A stretch of DNA of 64,000 nucleotides, from assembly GCA_000720375.1 (NCBI GenBank), contig JOAA01000026.1, forward strand, positions 1 to 64,000. The letters run 5' to 3'. Below the pieces are notes generated by a model. That model was not told where the DNA came from, did no database searches, and saw only the letters and a program-made list of their open reading frames with translations. How positions within the stretch are numbered: the stretch's first letter is position 1; each line of letters begins with the position of its first letter. Positions 44,203-53,683 of the stretch are shown here, piece after piece. A program made the translations under genes and the position numbers. This DNA comes from Rhodococcus rhodnii (GTDB lineage Bacteria; Actinomycetota; Actinomycetes; Mycobacteriales; Pseudonocardiaceae).

Positions 44203-47200
44203 ATGTGGTGGACCGTGCTCGGCTCGATCGGCGCGTACTCGGCGGACCGGGCCATCCCGCTCGGCGGCGCCAAGCAGCGCCGGGTGCTGGCGGCCCTACT
44301 CGTCGAGCCCGGCGTCGCCGTGCCGGTGGACAGGCTGGTGGACGTGTTGTGGGGAGAGGCAGCGCCGGCCACGGCGGTCGGCACGCTGCGCGCCTACGTG
44401 GCCAATCTCCGGCGTGCGCTGGAGCCCGGCCGGACGCCACGTGCCACTGAAACGGTCCTGGCCAGTTCCCCGCTGGGGTACCGGCTGCTCGTGGAACCCG
44501 GTGAGCTCGACGCGAGTCGATTCCGTGGACTTGTCGCCTCCGCGGCGACCGCGCGGGCCGACGGCCGTCCGCTGGACGCGCTCAATGACCTCGATCAGGC
44601 GTTGGAGCTCTGGAAAGGGCCGGCTTTCGGCGAGTTCGCCGAGGCCGCCTTCGCCGCGACCGCGGCGGCGGAGCTGGAGGAACTCCGGCTGGCCGCGCAA
44701 GAGGACCGTGCCGACGCCATGCTCGCGGTAGGCCAGCAAGCCAAGGCGGCGGCCGAGTTACGGTTGCTCGTCACCGCGGAGCCGCTACGCGAACGCCGTT
44801 GGGAAATGCTCGCGCTTGCTTTGTACCGCAGCGGACGCCAGGCCGACGCGCTCGCCGCGTTACGTGAGGCCAGGCGCGCACTCGTGGCGGAGCTCGGCAT
44901 CGAGCCCAGCGCCGGACTGCGACGCCTCGAGCAGGCCGTGCTCAACCAAGATCCAGCACTTGACCTGCGCGGCACGGTCACCGCGGGCAAGCGTCCCGCG
45001 GAACCGGCGCCGGACAGCTTGCCCGGGCGGGACGACGTGCTGCGATCGCTTCGGGAAGCGTTCTCGTCCGCTCGCGCCGGCCGGGGGCATCTGTTCCTGG
45101 TCACCGGGGAGCCGGGGATCGGCAAGACCCGGGTCAGCGAAGCCGCGACGCGGATGGGCACGGAACTCGGGTTCGCCGTCGCGCTCGGCCGCTGCCCGGA
45201 CGGCGAGGGCACTTCGGCCTTCTGGCCCTGGGTGTCGGTGCTGCGCGCGCTGCTCGACACGGCCGGCCCGGACCTGCGGGAGCTGGCCGGCCGGGCTGGG
45301 CTCGGCGTCCTGCTCGACGTCGGCCGGGCGGCCGAACTGGCTGCCGGACGGGCGCGGCTGCACACCGCGATCGTGGAGATCGTCGCGACCGCGGCCAAAC
45401 GCCGCCCGCTGCTGGTGATCCTGGACGACCTGCACTGGGCCGACCCGGACTCGGTCCTGGTGCTGCGGGTGCTCACCACGATGCTGCCCGAGCTGCCGCT
45501 GCTGCTGTTCGTGGCCAGCCGGGACCGAGCCGACCTGACCGAGCCGGCCGCCGGGCTGGTCGCGCAGCTCACCGGCCGGTGGACCACCCGCTGGCCGCTG
45601 CGGCGGCTGACCGAACCGGAAGTGGCTCTGCTACTGGCCGACTCACCGTCCTCAGTGGACCATCCGGATGTCGCCAAGGTGGTCCACCAGCGCTCCGGCG
45701 GCAACCCGTTCCACGTGATCGAACTGGCCCGGCTGGTACCGAGGCTGGGCCCGGGATCACTGGCCGATGTGCTGCCGCACGGCACCCGTGACCTCATCCA
45801 GCACCGGCTGCGCAGGCTGCCGGACAAGGCCGTCCAGGTCCTCGTCGGTGCCGCCGTGATCGGTGAGGAGTTCGAAGCCGCCGTGCTGGCCGAGGCAGGC
45901 GGGCTGACCGCGGACGCGCTGTCGGAAGTCCTCGATGCCGCACTGCACTGGGATTTGGTGAGCGAGTGCGATGCGGTTGGCAGGTATCGGTTCAGCCATG
46001 CTCTGGTCCGTGACACCCTGCGGTCCTCGGTGTCCCAGGTGCGGTTGGCGCAGTGGCACGCCAACGTGGCCGACGCGCTCGCGCGCCGGGTGCCGCACGT
46101 ACCGGACGATTCCGCTGAAGCGCTTGATGCCGTGGCATTCCATTGGCTGGCGGCGGCGGGCATCGGACATGCGGAGGAAGCCATCGCCGCCGGGCAGATC
46201 GCTGCCGAACGGGCGGAACGTGTGCACGCGTACCAACATGCGGCCACGCTGCTCGCCGCAGTGATCGACGTGATCGACCACCATGCCGTGCCGAACTCCG
46301 CCGAGCAGACTCGCCGGTTGTTCGACCTGCTTGTCCGGCTGGGGCGGACGAGTTGCCGGGGCGGCATGCAATGGCAGGCCTCCGCGGCGCTAGGCCGGGC
46401 GATCAGCCTTGCCTCTGAACTGGGCGCCCCGGAAGACCTCGCCACCGCCGCGACCACGTACAGCACCGAGTCGTTCTGGTCGATGCGGGAGTACCAGGCC
46501 ACCGAACCCAACGTCCTGCATGCGTTACGCCAGGCCGTGCGCCAGCTTCCGGACGTCGACTCACCCCTGCGCTGCCTGTCGCTCGCCGCGTTGGCGACCG
46601 AGCAGTACTTCGAGGCCGGTCCGGACCCGCACGAGCCGCAGGCGGTGGCCATGGCACGGCGCCTCGGCGACCCCAACCTGTTGATACGCGCGCTTCACCT
46701 GCGCCACCAAGCCATCCGGCACGCCGACACGCTCGCCGAACGCCAGGAGATCGTGCAGGAACTGGTCGAACTGGCCGCGCACCCGGACGTCGAGGAGGAC
46801 TGGACGCCCCGCGTGCTGCTACGCCGGGCGCTGACCTGGCTCGAAGCCGGTGACATGACCGCCGCGCAGGCCGACATCGACGCCTGCACCCGTGCCAACC
46901 AACGGATCCGGCTGCCCGAGGTCGACGTTCACCTGCGTTGGTGGACCGCGATGCGCACCGGTCTGGCCGGCGACCCGGAGGCCGCCGCGCGGCTGTGCCG
47001 GCAGGCCTACGAGGTGTACCGGCAGACCGTGTGGGGCTCGGAAGCGGCACTCACCGCGCAACTGGCTTCCGCACTGCTTGACCGAGGGCGGTACCAGGAC
47101 GCGGAGAAGATGCTGCGCGGCCACGACGAGCCGGCCAGCCCGGTCACCGCGGAGCACCTTGGCCTGATCCTCGCCAGACAGGGCAACATCGCCGACGCCC

Positions 47201-47550
47201 GGCTGATCTGCTTGCCGGCCGAACGGCTGACGGAGCCGCCCCGGGACTGGCTGTGGCTGATGCAGATGGTGCTGCGCGCGTACACCTGGGCGCTGTGCGG
47301 TGATGTGCCGTCCAGCGAGTACGCCTTGCAGCGGCTGCTGCGCTATTCCGGCCGTACCGTCACCACAGGCTCGGCGATCCTCTGCTGGGGCTCCATCGAC
47401 CACTTCCTCGGCGAGTCCGCCGCCGTGACCGGCCAGACCGAACTCGCGATCACGTTGTTACGCAAGGCAGTGCGCCACAACGACGAGATGGGGTGCGTGA
47501 TCTGGCGGGACCGGTCCGCGGCCAGGCTCGCCGAACTCACTGGCGGCTGA
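44203..47550 (+). CDS. SARP/AfsR-type regulator with ATPase and TPR region (first of two)
   Basis: A 1115-residue transcriptional regulator. It has an OmpR-like winged helix (residues ~10-95: GGAKQRRVLAALLVEPGVAV, then VGTLRAYVANLRRAL) and a BTAD domain (~100-250, ending VAELGIEPSAGLRRLEQAVL). The AAA/STAND ATPase has Walker A GEPGIGKTR (~302) and Walker B LLVILDDLHWADPDS (~402). A long helical TPR-like C-terminus follows. Large SARPs frequently control antibiotic and RiPP clusters. It stands at the left edge of the RiPP locus and is followed 102 bp later by a second SARP gene, so a cluster-regulatory role is inferred. Confidence 0.9.
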   Translation: MWWTVLGSIGAYSADRAIPLGGAKQRRVLAALLVEPGVAVPVDRLVDVLWGEAAPATAVGTLRAYVANLRRALEPGRTPRATETVLASSPLGYRLLVEPGELDASRFRGLVASAATARADGRPLDALNDLDQALELWKGPAFGEFAEAAFAATAAAELEELRLAAQEDRADAMLAVGQQAKAAAELRLLVTAEPLRERRWEMLALALYRSGRQADALAALREARRALVAELGIEPSAGLRRLEQAVLNQDPALDLRGTVTAGKRPAEPAPDSLPGRDDVLRSLREAFSSARAGRGHLFLVTGEPGIGKTRVSEAATRMGTELGFAVALGRCPDGEGTSAFWPWVSVLRALLDTAGPDLRELAGRAGLGVLLDVGRAAELAAGRARLHTAIVEIVATAAKRRPLLVILDDLHWADPDSVLVLRVLTTMLPELPLLLFVASRDRADLTEPAAGLVAQLTGRWTTRWPLRRLTEPEVALLLADSPSSVDHPDVAKVVHQRSGGNPFHVIELARLVPRLGPGSLADVLPHGTRDLIQHRLRRLPDKAVQVLVGAAVIGEEFEAAVLAEAGGLTADALSEVLDAALHWDLVSECDAVGRYRFSHALVRDTLRSSVSQVRLAQWHANVADALARRVPHVPDDSAEALDAVAFHWLAAAGIGHAEEAIAAGQIAAERAERVHAYQHAATLLAAVIDVIDHHAVPNSAEQTRRLFDLLVRLGRTSCRGGMQWQASAALGRAISLASELGAPEDLATAATTYSTESFWSMREYQATEPNVLHALRQAVRQLPDVDSPLRCLSLAALATEQYFEAGPDPHEPQAVAMARRLGDPNLLIRALHLRHQAIRHADTLAERQEIVQELVELAAHPDVEEDWTPRVLLRRALTWLEAGDMTAAQADIDACTRANQRIRLPEVDVHLRWWTAMRTGLAGDPEAAARLCRQAYEVYRQTVWGSEAALTAQLASALLDRGRYQDAEKMLRGHDEPASPVTAEHLGLILARQGNIADARLICLPAERLTEPPRDWLWLMQMVLRAYTWALCGDVPSSEYALQRLLRYSGRTVTTGSAILCWGSIDHFLGESAAVTGQTELAITLLRKAVRHNDEMGCVIWRDRSAARLAELTGG

Positions 47551-47652
47551 CCGCCGCTGTTGGAGATTTGCCCAACTGAGGCCCAATCAGGTCCCAACCC
47601 CGCCCGGCCATGCTCGTCGCGGACGCGAGGACGTCGAAGGGGCATCACAGAC

Positions 47653-49449
47653 ATGAGTGGCGCCAACCCGGTCGGCAGCGTGATCGAGTGCCGCACGTTC
47701 GGGATGTTCTCAGTGCTGGTCGACGGGGTCACCGCGGACCTCGGCGGACGGAAACAACGGCTGCTGCTGGCGTTGCTGGTCTGCCGCGCGAACAGCGTGG
47801 TGCCAGTGCGGGACCTGATCGACACGGTCTGGGGCGGCCGCCCGCCGCGCACCGCGCAGAAGAACGTCCAGGTCTACATCTCCAAGCTGCGCAGGATCTT
47901 CGGCGACCGGCTCGGTCACGCCGGTCACGGCTACCGGCTACGGATCGGGCCGGCCGAGTGCGATCTGCTCAGCTTCGAGCAAGCCGCGCGCCTCGGCCGC
48001 CAGCTGCTGCGAGACGGTGACACGGCCGCGGCCGCCGGTCTGATCGGGCAAGCTGTCGCGGTGTGGCACGAGCCGCTGGCCGAGTTCGGCGACGAGCCCA
48101 GCCTGGCCGCCGAACTCGGCCGTTGGCACGAGCTTTTCCTCACCGCCCTTGAGGACTGGGCCGAGTTGGCGGTCGAGTCCGGTGACCACCAGGCGGCGCT
48201 GGACCAGCTGGCCGGGCACGTCCGGCCGAACGCGCTGCGGGAAAGACTTGGCGCTGCGTGGATCCGGGCGCTGGCGGCGGCAGGCCGGATCCAGGAGGCC
48301 TTGGTGCACTACGAGTTCGTGCGCCGGACACTGGCCGACGAACTGGGCGTCGACCCCAGCCCGGCGCTGGCCGAAGTGCACAGCCTGCTGTTGAACGGTT
48401 CGGCCAGGGCCGCCCGGCCATGGGGGCGCACGCAGCAGGCGCCGGGCAACCAGCTGCCCCGTGCCCTGCCTGACTTCGTCGGGCGGACCGCCGAGGTCGA
48501 CCAGGTGACAGGCAACCTGACAGTCCACACAGGACATAAGGTCGTCGTGGTGTCCGGTCCGGTCGGGTCGGGCAAGTCCACGTTCGCCGTGCACGTCGCG
48601 CACCTGGTCAGGGACAGTTACCCGGACGGGCAACTGCTGCTTGACCTCGCCAACCCGGACGGCGGCGCCAAACCCGCGGCCCTGGTGCTCGAAGAGTTGC
48701 TGGACATGATCGGCCTTGGTGGTTCGACGCAGAAACTGGCGCGGTGGCGGTCCTGGATCGCTCGCCGGAAGCTGCTGCTCGTGCTGGCCAACGCGATGCA
48801 CGAGGACATGGTCAGGGCTCTGTTACCCGGCTCCGGCGCGAGCGCGGTGATCGCGGCCGCCCGCAGCAGGCTCAGCGGCCTCGAATCGGTGCTCCGGATC
48901 CGGCTCACGCCGCTGACCGAAGCCGAGAGCCGCGAACTGCTCGGCCGCATCATCGGACCTGGCCGGATCCTGGCGAACCGCGACGCCGTACGACGGATCC
49001 TGGACTACTGCGAAGGTTCGCCGCTCGTCGTGCGCATTGTCGGGGCGAAACTGGCCGCGCTGCGGCACATCACGCTCGCCGGCTACGCCGACCGGCTGCA
49101 CGCCACCGAGCGCGTCCTCGACGAGCTGACAGCCGGTGAGTCGGCTCTTCGCACCAGACACGATGCTTGCTACAGCAGCCTTTCCAACCTCCAGCGAGCC
49201 GCGTACCACCGGCTGGCCACTCTGCCACCGCCGCCGTTCGAGCACGACCGGCTCGTGGCGGCGATGGCGGACCTGCCCGCGTCGGCGGAGCAGGCACTCG
49301 AGTCGCTGCTGGAGTGCAACCTGTTGGTGGCACCGGATTCCGAGGTCACCGCGCACGGCGCGTACTACGACATGCCGGCCTTCGGCTACTGGCACTGCCG
49401 GGAGGTGTCGCCGGAGGTCATCCGGCGCGATGCCGCAGGAAATCCTTGA
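47653..49449 (+). CDS. SARP/AfsR-type regulator with NB-ARC-like ATPase (second of two)
   Basis: A 598-residue regulator with ATG 47653. It has a winged helix (GGRKQRLLLALLVCRANSVV, then AQKNVQVYISKLRRIFGDR) and a BTAD domain (ending LADELGVDPSPALAEVHSLL). The NB-ARC/STAND ATPase has Walker A SGPVGSGKSTFAVHVA (~301) and PLTEAESRELLGRIIG. The Walker B line is weak (LLLVLANAMHED), lacking the usual DD, so nucleotide hydrolysis may be poor. It ends with a short helical C-terminus and no long TPR array. Its last 32 bp overlap the convergent GAF gene. A probable cluster regulator with the gene upstream. Confidence 0.88.
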   Translation: MSGANPVGSVIECRTFGMFSVLVDGVTADLGGRKQRLLLALLVCRANSVVPVRDLIDTVWGGRPPRTAQKNVQVYISKLRRIFGDRLGHAGHGYRLRIGPAECDLLSFEQAARLGRQLLRDGDTAAAAGLIGQAVAVWHEPLAEFGDEPSLAAELGRWHELFLTALEDWAELAVESGDHQAALDQLAGHVRPNALRERLGAAWIRALAAAGRIQEALVHYEFVRRTLADELGVDPSPALAEVHSLLLNGSARAARPWGRTQQAPGNQLPRALPDFVGRTAEVDQVTGNLTVHTGHKVVVVSGPVGSGKSTFAVHVAHLVRDSYPDGQLLLDLANPDGGAKPAALVLEELLDMIGLGGSTQKLARWRSWIARRKLLLVLANAMHEDMVRALLPGSGASAVIAAARSRLSGLESVLRIRLTPLTEAESRELLGRIIGPGRILANRDAVRRILDYCEGSPLVVRIVGAKLAALRHITLAGYADRLHATERVLDELTAGESALRTRHDACYSSLSNLQRAAYHRLATLPPPPFEHDRLVAAMADLPASAEQALESLLECNLLVAPDSEVTAHGAYYDMPAFGYWHCREVSPEVIRRDAAGNP

Positions 49450-49960
49450 ACGCGTCCACCAGGTGGCTCTCGTCAGTGGTGCCGTGGCATTGCGGGCACG
49501 GCCGGGCCACCTGCAGGGCGATCGCGGCCTGGTTGGCGAACAACGCCAGCAGTTCCAGATCGCCGAGACTGGACCGGGACTGCTCGGTCGGGTCGATCAC
49601 CTCCAGCACGCCGAGCACTTGGCCGGCCGACACCAGCGGCGCGGCCATCAGCGCGTCCGGCACGTAACGGGTGGACTCGGCCAGGTCACGCGCGAAGGTC
49701 GGGTTGTCCGCGAGGTCGTCCGCGATCATCGCCTGGCCGGAGCCGGCCACCCAGCCCGCGATTCCCCGGTCCGCCGGGAACCTGGTTCCGACGAGGAAGT
49801 CCGAACCCGCACCGGCGACCGCCTCGAAGACGAGCTCGCCCGCGGGTTCGTCGAGCAGGAAGACCGAGCTCGCGGCCGCGCCGAAGATCGCCCTGGCGAC
49901 CTCGACCACGGAGTGCAATAACGCGCGGGTGGGAGTGGGATCCGGGATTTGCACCGTCAC
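49418..49960 (-). CDS. GAF-domain protein at the end of the minus-strand RiPP-type operon
   Basis: A 180-residue protein starting at GTG 49960, which overlaps the protease stop (49957). Residues ~15-150 form a GAF domain: ARAIFGAAASSVFLLDEPAG, then DRGIAGWVAGSGQAMIADDL and SAGQVLGVLEVIDP. A C-terminal CPQCHG motif (CxxC plus His) could bind a metal or haem-like ligand or act as a redox switch. It has no enzymatic domain, so it is a sensor or adaptor, perhaps for the cyclase/ATPase upstream. Its 3' end overlaps the second SARP gene by 32 bp, tail to tail. Confidence 0.85.
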   Translation of the reverse strand: MTVQIPDPTPTRALLHSVVEVARAIFGAAASSVFLLDEPAGELVFEAVAGAGSDFLVGTRFPADRGIAGWVAGSGQAMIADDLADNPTFARDLAESTRYVPDALMAAPLVSAGQVLGVLEVIDPTEQSRSSLGDLELLALFANQAAIALQVARPCPQCHGTTDESHLVDAFKDFLRHRAG

Positions 49961-50781
49961 GACAGGCCTCTCTTGTCGGTGCGGACGTTGGCCGCGGCGA
50001 GGTACAGCACGGTCTTGAGCTGGAACATGGTCAGCTGGGGGTGTTTGGCGAGGATTGCCGCGCACAACCCGGTGATCCGGGGTGTCGCGAAGCTGTTGCC
50101 CGTGGTTCGCACCGTGCCGCCGCCGCGCCACGCGACAAGCACATCCCGGCCTTTGGCGAAGAACTCCACCGGCGGCGACGGGTTGTAGAGATACAGCCCG
50201 GGGTCCGGCTCCTGGTGGCTGCCGACCGACAGCACCGAACAAAACCGCCAGGGAAAGCTGACCACGGGCGTGTTGTGCGCCGAGGCGACGATCACACTGC
50301 GCCGGAAGTACGCCTCGTCGGCGAGTTCGTGCAGTTCGTGCGCGAACCGCGTGTGGGTGGTCGACAGGCTCATGTTGATCACGTCGAACCCCTGCTCCAC
50401 CGCCCAGCGCAGGCCGGCGAGCAGGAAGGCGCCGCTGCCGGTGAACCGCTCGCCGAGCACCCGCACGCTGTGCAGCTCGCAGTCCGGTGCGACCTCCCGG
50501 ATGATCCCCGCGCAAGCAGTGCCGTGGCCGCAGGTGTCGCTTGGTTCGGTCGGCCGTACCTCAGGACCGTCGGTTCCCTGCACCACCTCGTGCGCGCTGG
50601 CGACGTGCCCTACCAGCGGGTGATCGGCCTCGACGCCACTGTCCACAACGCACACCCGGATACCGGCGCCGCGCGAGCCACCCCAGGCCCATTCGGGCGT
50701 GACCTCGTCGAGGCCGATCGCCTCCATCTGGATGTCGGCCGGTCGCTGATCATGCAGGCCCCAGCTCAGGGTGCGGGTCAT
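49957..50781 (-). CDS. Cytoplasmic subtilisin-like serine protease (S8), candidate leader peptidase
   Basis: A 274-residue S8 protease from ATG 50781. The triad is visible: Asp in VCVVDSGVEADHP (~D47), His in CGHGTACAGII (~H86) and Ser in TGNSFATPRITG (~S230). Asn in SAHNTP (~N170) could serve as oxyanion-hole residue. There is no signal peptide or propeptide, so it should act inside the cell. It overlaps both neighbours by 4 bp. In RiPP gene sets, compact S8 proteases commonly remove leader peptides. Here it could process the 67-residue protein of its own operon or the lanthipeptide precursor encoded across the divergent promoter. Confidence 0.88.
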   Translation of the reverse strand: MTRTLSWGLHDQRPADIQMEAIGLDEVTPEWAWGGSRGAGIRVCVVDSGVEADHPLVGHVASAHEVVQGTDGPEVRPTEPSDTCGHGTACAGIIREVAPDCELHSVRVLGERFTGSGAFLLAGLRWAVEQGFDVINMSLSTTHTRFAHELHELADEAYFRRSVIVASAHNTPVVSFPWRFCSVLSVGSHQEPDPGLYLYNPSPPVEFFAKGRDVLVAWRGGGTVRTTGNSFATPRITGLCAAILAKHPQLTMFQLKTVLYLAAANVRTDKRGLS

Positions 50782-53666
50782 AGCGCGTCCATGAACTCTG
50801 TCGCCGTGCGAGCGCCCACGGAATGACCTTTGCCGTCGAACCATGTCACGGCACGGACCGCGGCATTTCGGGCGGTTGCCCGATGTCCGGCCGCTCGGCA
50901 GGCGATGGCGAGGTCGAGTTGCGTGATGGCCCGTGTGATCGGTGAGTCGGTGGCCAGTGATTCGGCCACCGCACGTTCCGCCAGGCTCAGTGCCATCGCG
51001 GCGTTTCCCTTCGCGGCTTCGGTGCGTGCGTGCGCGCCGAGGTGGTCGGCGGCCTGCTCCGGCGGCAGGCCGCTCGCGTCGGCGGGTCCGAGGAGCTCAG
51101 GTTCGGGGCACACACCTTGGCGCAGCAGCACTCTGGCCAGGTCACGGGAAGCGGTGGCGACCAGCCGGGGATCACCGGCGGCCCGGCACAGCTGGACGGC
51201 TTCGCGCAGCAGCCGTTGCGCCGCAGGCAGCCGTCCCGCCAAGGCCTCGACTCCGGCGGCGAACAGCGGTGCCAGGACAGCGGCTTCCGCGAATCCCAGC
51301 CCAGTGGCGAACCGGTCCGCGGTCGCGAGACACGCCCGTGCCTCGTCTTCGAGCCCTTGCAGCGCAAGCAGGTTGGCCAGCGGGTAGTTGAGTGTCACGA
51401 TGGCGACATCGTGTTCGCGAGTGGCGAGCAGCTGCCGGCAGCGCCGCACGGCATCAGCGGCGGGGATTGGACCGTGCCAGAGCGATATGCCCAATGCGCC
51501 CAACGCCATCGCGTGCTCTGGCGCGGCGTTCGCCGCCTCCGCGTGCCGCAAAGCCTGCTCCAGCAACTGCTCCGCGGTCCGATGCGAGCCGAGAAACTGT
51601 TGTTCCTGTGCCAGTCGGACATAACCGCGCGCCAGCCCCAGCTGGTCACCGGCCGCCTCGAACTCCGGCAACGCTTCCCGGGCGGTGTCGGCGGCCGGGA
51701 ACCACCAGCCTGTCTGCGAATGACTGTCCACCTGGAGCCGTGCGTGCGCGTACGCCAGGTTGTCACCAGTCGCGGCGGCGGTCGCCATGACGTCACGCAG
51801 CAGCTCGCTTCCTTCCGCCGTTCTGCCGACTGCCAGCCATGTCTCACCGAGGCCCTGTGCCGCCTCTGTCCACCATGGATCGTCCTTTGTGGAGTACGCG
51901 ATGGCGCGCTTGCCGAGGTTTTCCGACCAGGAGAGGTCCGCGCGGGCCATGGCGTTGCGGGCCGCTTCGGTGAGGGCCCGCGCGGCTTTCCCGCGTAGCG
52001 CGGCAGTGTGGTCGTCACGGATGCCAAGCCCTTGCCGGTAAAGGTAGGCTTGTTCCAGGTGATGCCCTGCGGAGCCTGGGGCCAGTTCCTCGTGCCACTG
52101 GGCCCGTCGTCGTTTGCTGATGCCCTGATAGGTGACCTCACGCAACAACCCGCTGCGAAACCGGTAGGTCTGACCGGACACGGGTTCGACAAGACCCCGG
52201 CGCGTCAACTCCGCCAGGGCTGCGACAGCACCGGATTCGGCCAACGCCTCGACCGTCCGCACGTCGAACTCGCGACCGACCACCGCCGCGGCGTCCAGGA
52301 ACATTCGTTCATCCGGCCGCAGCGCGTCGATGCGCGCGGCCAGTACGGCGGTCACTGTCACCGGGAGCTGCTGCTCCAGATCCGCGCCGTCGTCGAGCAT
52401 CGCCACCAGTTGTTCCAGGTACAGCGGATTGCCCTCGGCCCGGTCGATCACCCTGGCGAGGGTGGGCTGGCCATGTGATTGCAGCTCCACGAGCCCGGCA
52501 GCCAGTCGCGTAGCGTCCACTTCAGACAGTGGAGTGAGGTTGACGGCCCGGCCCGGCAACGTTCTGGCGTGGTCCGGCCTGCCTGAGCAGACCAGCAGGA
52601 CCCGGTGTGCCCGCTGGGCGTTGGCTATCTGGGTGATGCCGTCGATGAGCATGGGTTCCGCCCAGTGCATGTCGTCCAGCACCAGCACCACGGGCCGGGC
52701 GGCAGCGAGACGGGCGAGCACGGCCGCTATCGCGGCGTAGGTGCTGCTGGCGGAATGACCTGGGGCGCCGTCCAACAGCAGCCCGGACCGCAACACGCCG
52801 TACGACGGCTCGGAAACCAACTCCTCGGTCAACAGGCCGAAACTCGCGGCGGCGTCGAGTATCCGGCGCAAGGCGTGCGCTAGTGGCATCAGGCTCGCCC
52901 GGTCGCAGTACGGATGGCAACGGCCGGTGCCGATCAGCGCGTCCTCCTTTGCGGACAGCCACTCCCGTAGCAGCCTGGTCTTGCCGATCCCGGCTTCGCC
53001 GGACACGGTGACAGGTTGTCCATCGGGGCGAGCGAATGCGGCGTCCAGCAGGGCGAGTTCGCGCTCCCGCCCGACGAACGGCGACTCGGCCTCGTGCTGG
53101 GTGTCCGGTCGGATGCCCAGCAGCCGGAAGGCGGTCACGGGGTCGCGTTTTCCCTTCAGCGACAGCTCGCCGACTTCCTCGACGACCGCCGATCCACCCA
53201 GCAGCGCGCGGGTGACCGGGCCGATCAGGATCTCACCGGCGCCGGCGTGCTGTTCCAGCCGGGCGGCGACGTTGACCACCTCGCCGGCGATCAGGTTCTG
53301 GTTCGCCCCCTCCTCGGTGGTGGTCACGACCTCGCCGGTGTTGACACCGATCCGCACCGCCAGCCGGCAACCCACGCTGGTCTCCAGCTCGGCGTTGAGC
53401 TCCGCCAGGGAGGCGATCATGTCCAACGCCGCGGTCGCCGCCCTACGTGCGTCGTCCTCATGCACGACGGGGACACCGAAGACGGCCATCACCGCGTCAC
53501 CGATGAACTTCTCGACCGTGCCACCGTGCGCCTTGATTTCCTGGCGGGCCATGTCGAAGTAGCGCAGGACGACCGACCGCAGCGTCTCCGGCTCCAGCAC
53601 ACCGGCCAGCTCAGTCGAGCCGACCAGGTCGCAGAACAACACGGTGACCAGCTTGCGCTGCTCCAT
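50778..53666 (-). CDS. Class III nucleotide cyclase / AAA ATPase / TPR regulator
   Basis: A 962-residue multidomain protein. ATG 53666 sits behind GGGAGGAG; a GTG at 53678 is possible. Residues 1-~175 are an adenylate/guanylate cyclase domain with both metal Asp residues (VLFCDLVGST, D13; FIGDAVMAVFG, D57). An ATPase follows with Walker A SGEAGIGKTRLLREW (~235) and Walker B VVLVLDDMHWAEP. The C-terminal ~450 residues are TPR-like helices. The layout is that of large actinobacterial CHD-AAA-TPR signalling proteins. It lies between the small peptide gene and the protease in one operon and may link modification or secretion to a second messenger. Confidence 0.9.
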   Translation of the reverse strand: MEQRKLVTVLFCDLVGSTELAGVLEPETLRSVVLRYFDMARQEIKAHGGTVEKFIGDAVMAVFGVPVVHEDDARRAATAALDMIASLAELNAELETSVGCRLAVRIGVNTGEVVTTTEEGANQNLIAGEVVNVAARLEQHAGAGEILIGPVTRALLGGSAVVEEVGELSLKGKRDPVTAFRLLGIRPDTQHEAESPFVGRERELALLDAAFARPDGQPVTVSGEAGIGKTRLLREWLSAKEDALIGTGRCHPYCDRASLMPLAHALRRILDAAASFGLLTEELVSEPSYGVLRSGLLLDGAPGHSASSTYAAIAAVLARLAAARPVVLVLDDMHWAEPMLIDGITQIANAQRAHRVLLVCSGRPDHARTLPGRAVNLTPLSEVDATRLAAGLVELQSHGQPTLARVIDRAEGNPLYLEQLVAMLDDGADLEQQLPVTVTAVLAARIDALRPDERMFLDAAAVVGREFDVRTVEALAESGAVAALAELTRRGLVEPVSGQTYRFRSGLLREVTYQGISKRRRAQWHEELAPGSAGHHLEQAYLYRQGLGIRDDHTAALRGKAARALTEAARNAMARADLSWSENLGKRAIAYSTKDDPWWTEAAQGLGETWLAVGRTAEGSELLRDVMATAAATGDNLAYAHARLQVDSHSQTGWWFPAADTAREALPEFEAAGDQLGLARGYVRLAQEQQFLGSHRTAEQLLEQALRHAEAANAAPEHAMALGALGISLWHGPIPAADAVRRCRQLLATREHDVAIVTLNYPLANLLALQGLEDEARACLATADRFATGLGFAEAAVLAPLFAAGVEALAGRLPAAQRLLREAVQLCRAAGDPRLVATASRDLARVLLRQGVCPEPELLGPADASGLPPEQAADHLGAHARTEAAKGNAAMALSLAERAVAESLATDSPITRAITQLDLAIACRAAGHRATARNAAVRAVTWFDGKGHSVGARTATEFMDAL

Positions 53667-53683
53667 CACTCCTCCCACGCTGG

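Noticed and set aside
44595..46676. 693-codon minus-strand frame opposite the first SARP
   Set aside because: Ser/Arg/Ala-rich low-complexity shadow without ribosome site or domains.
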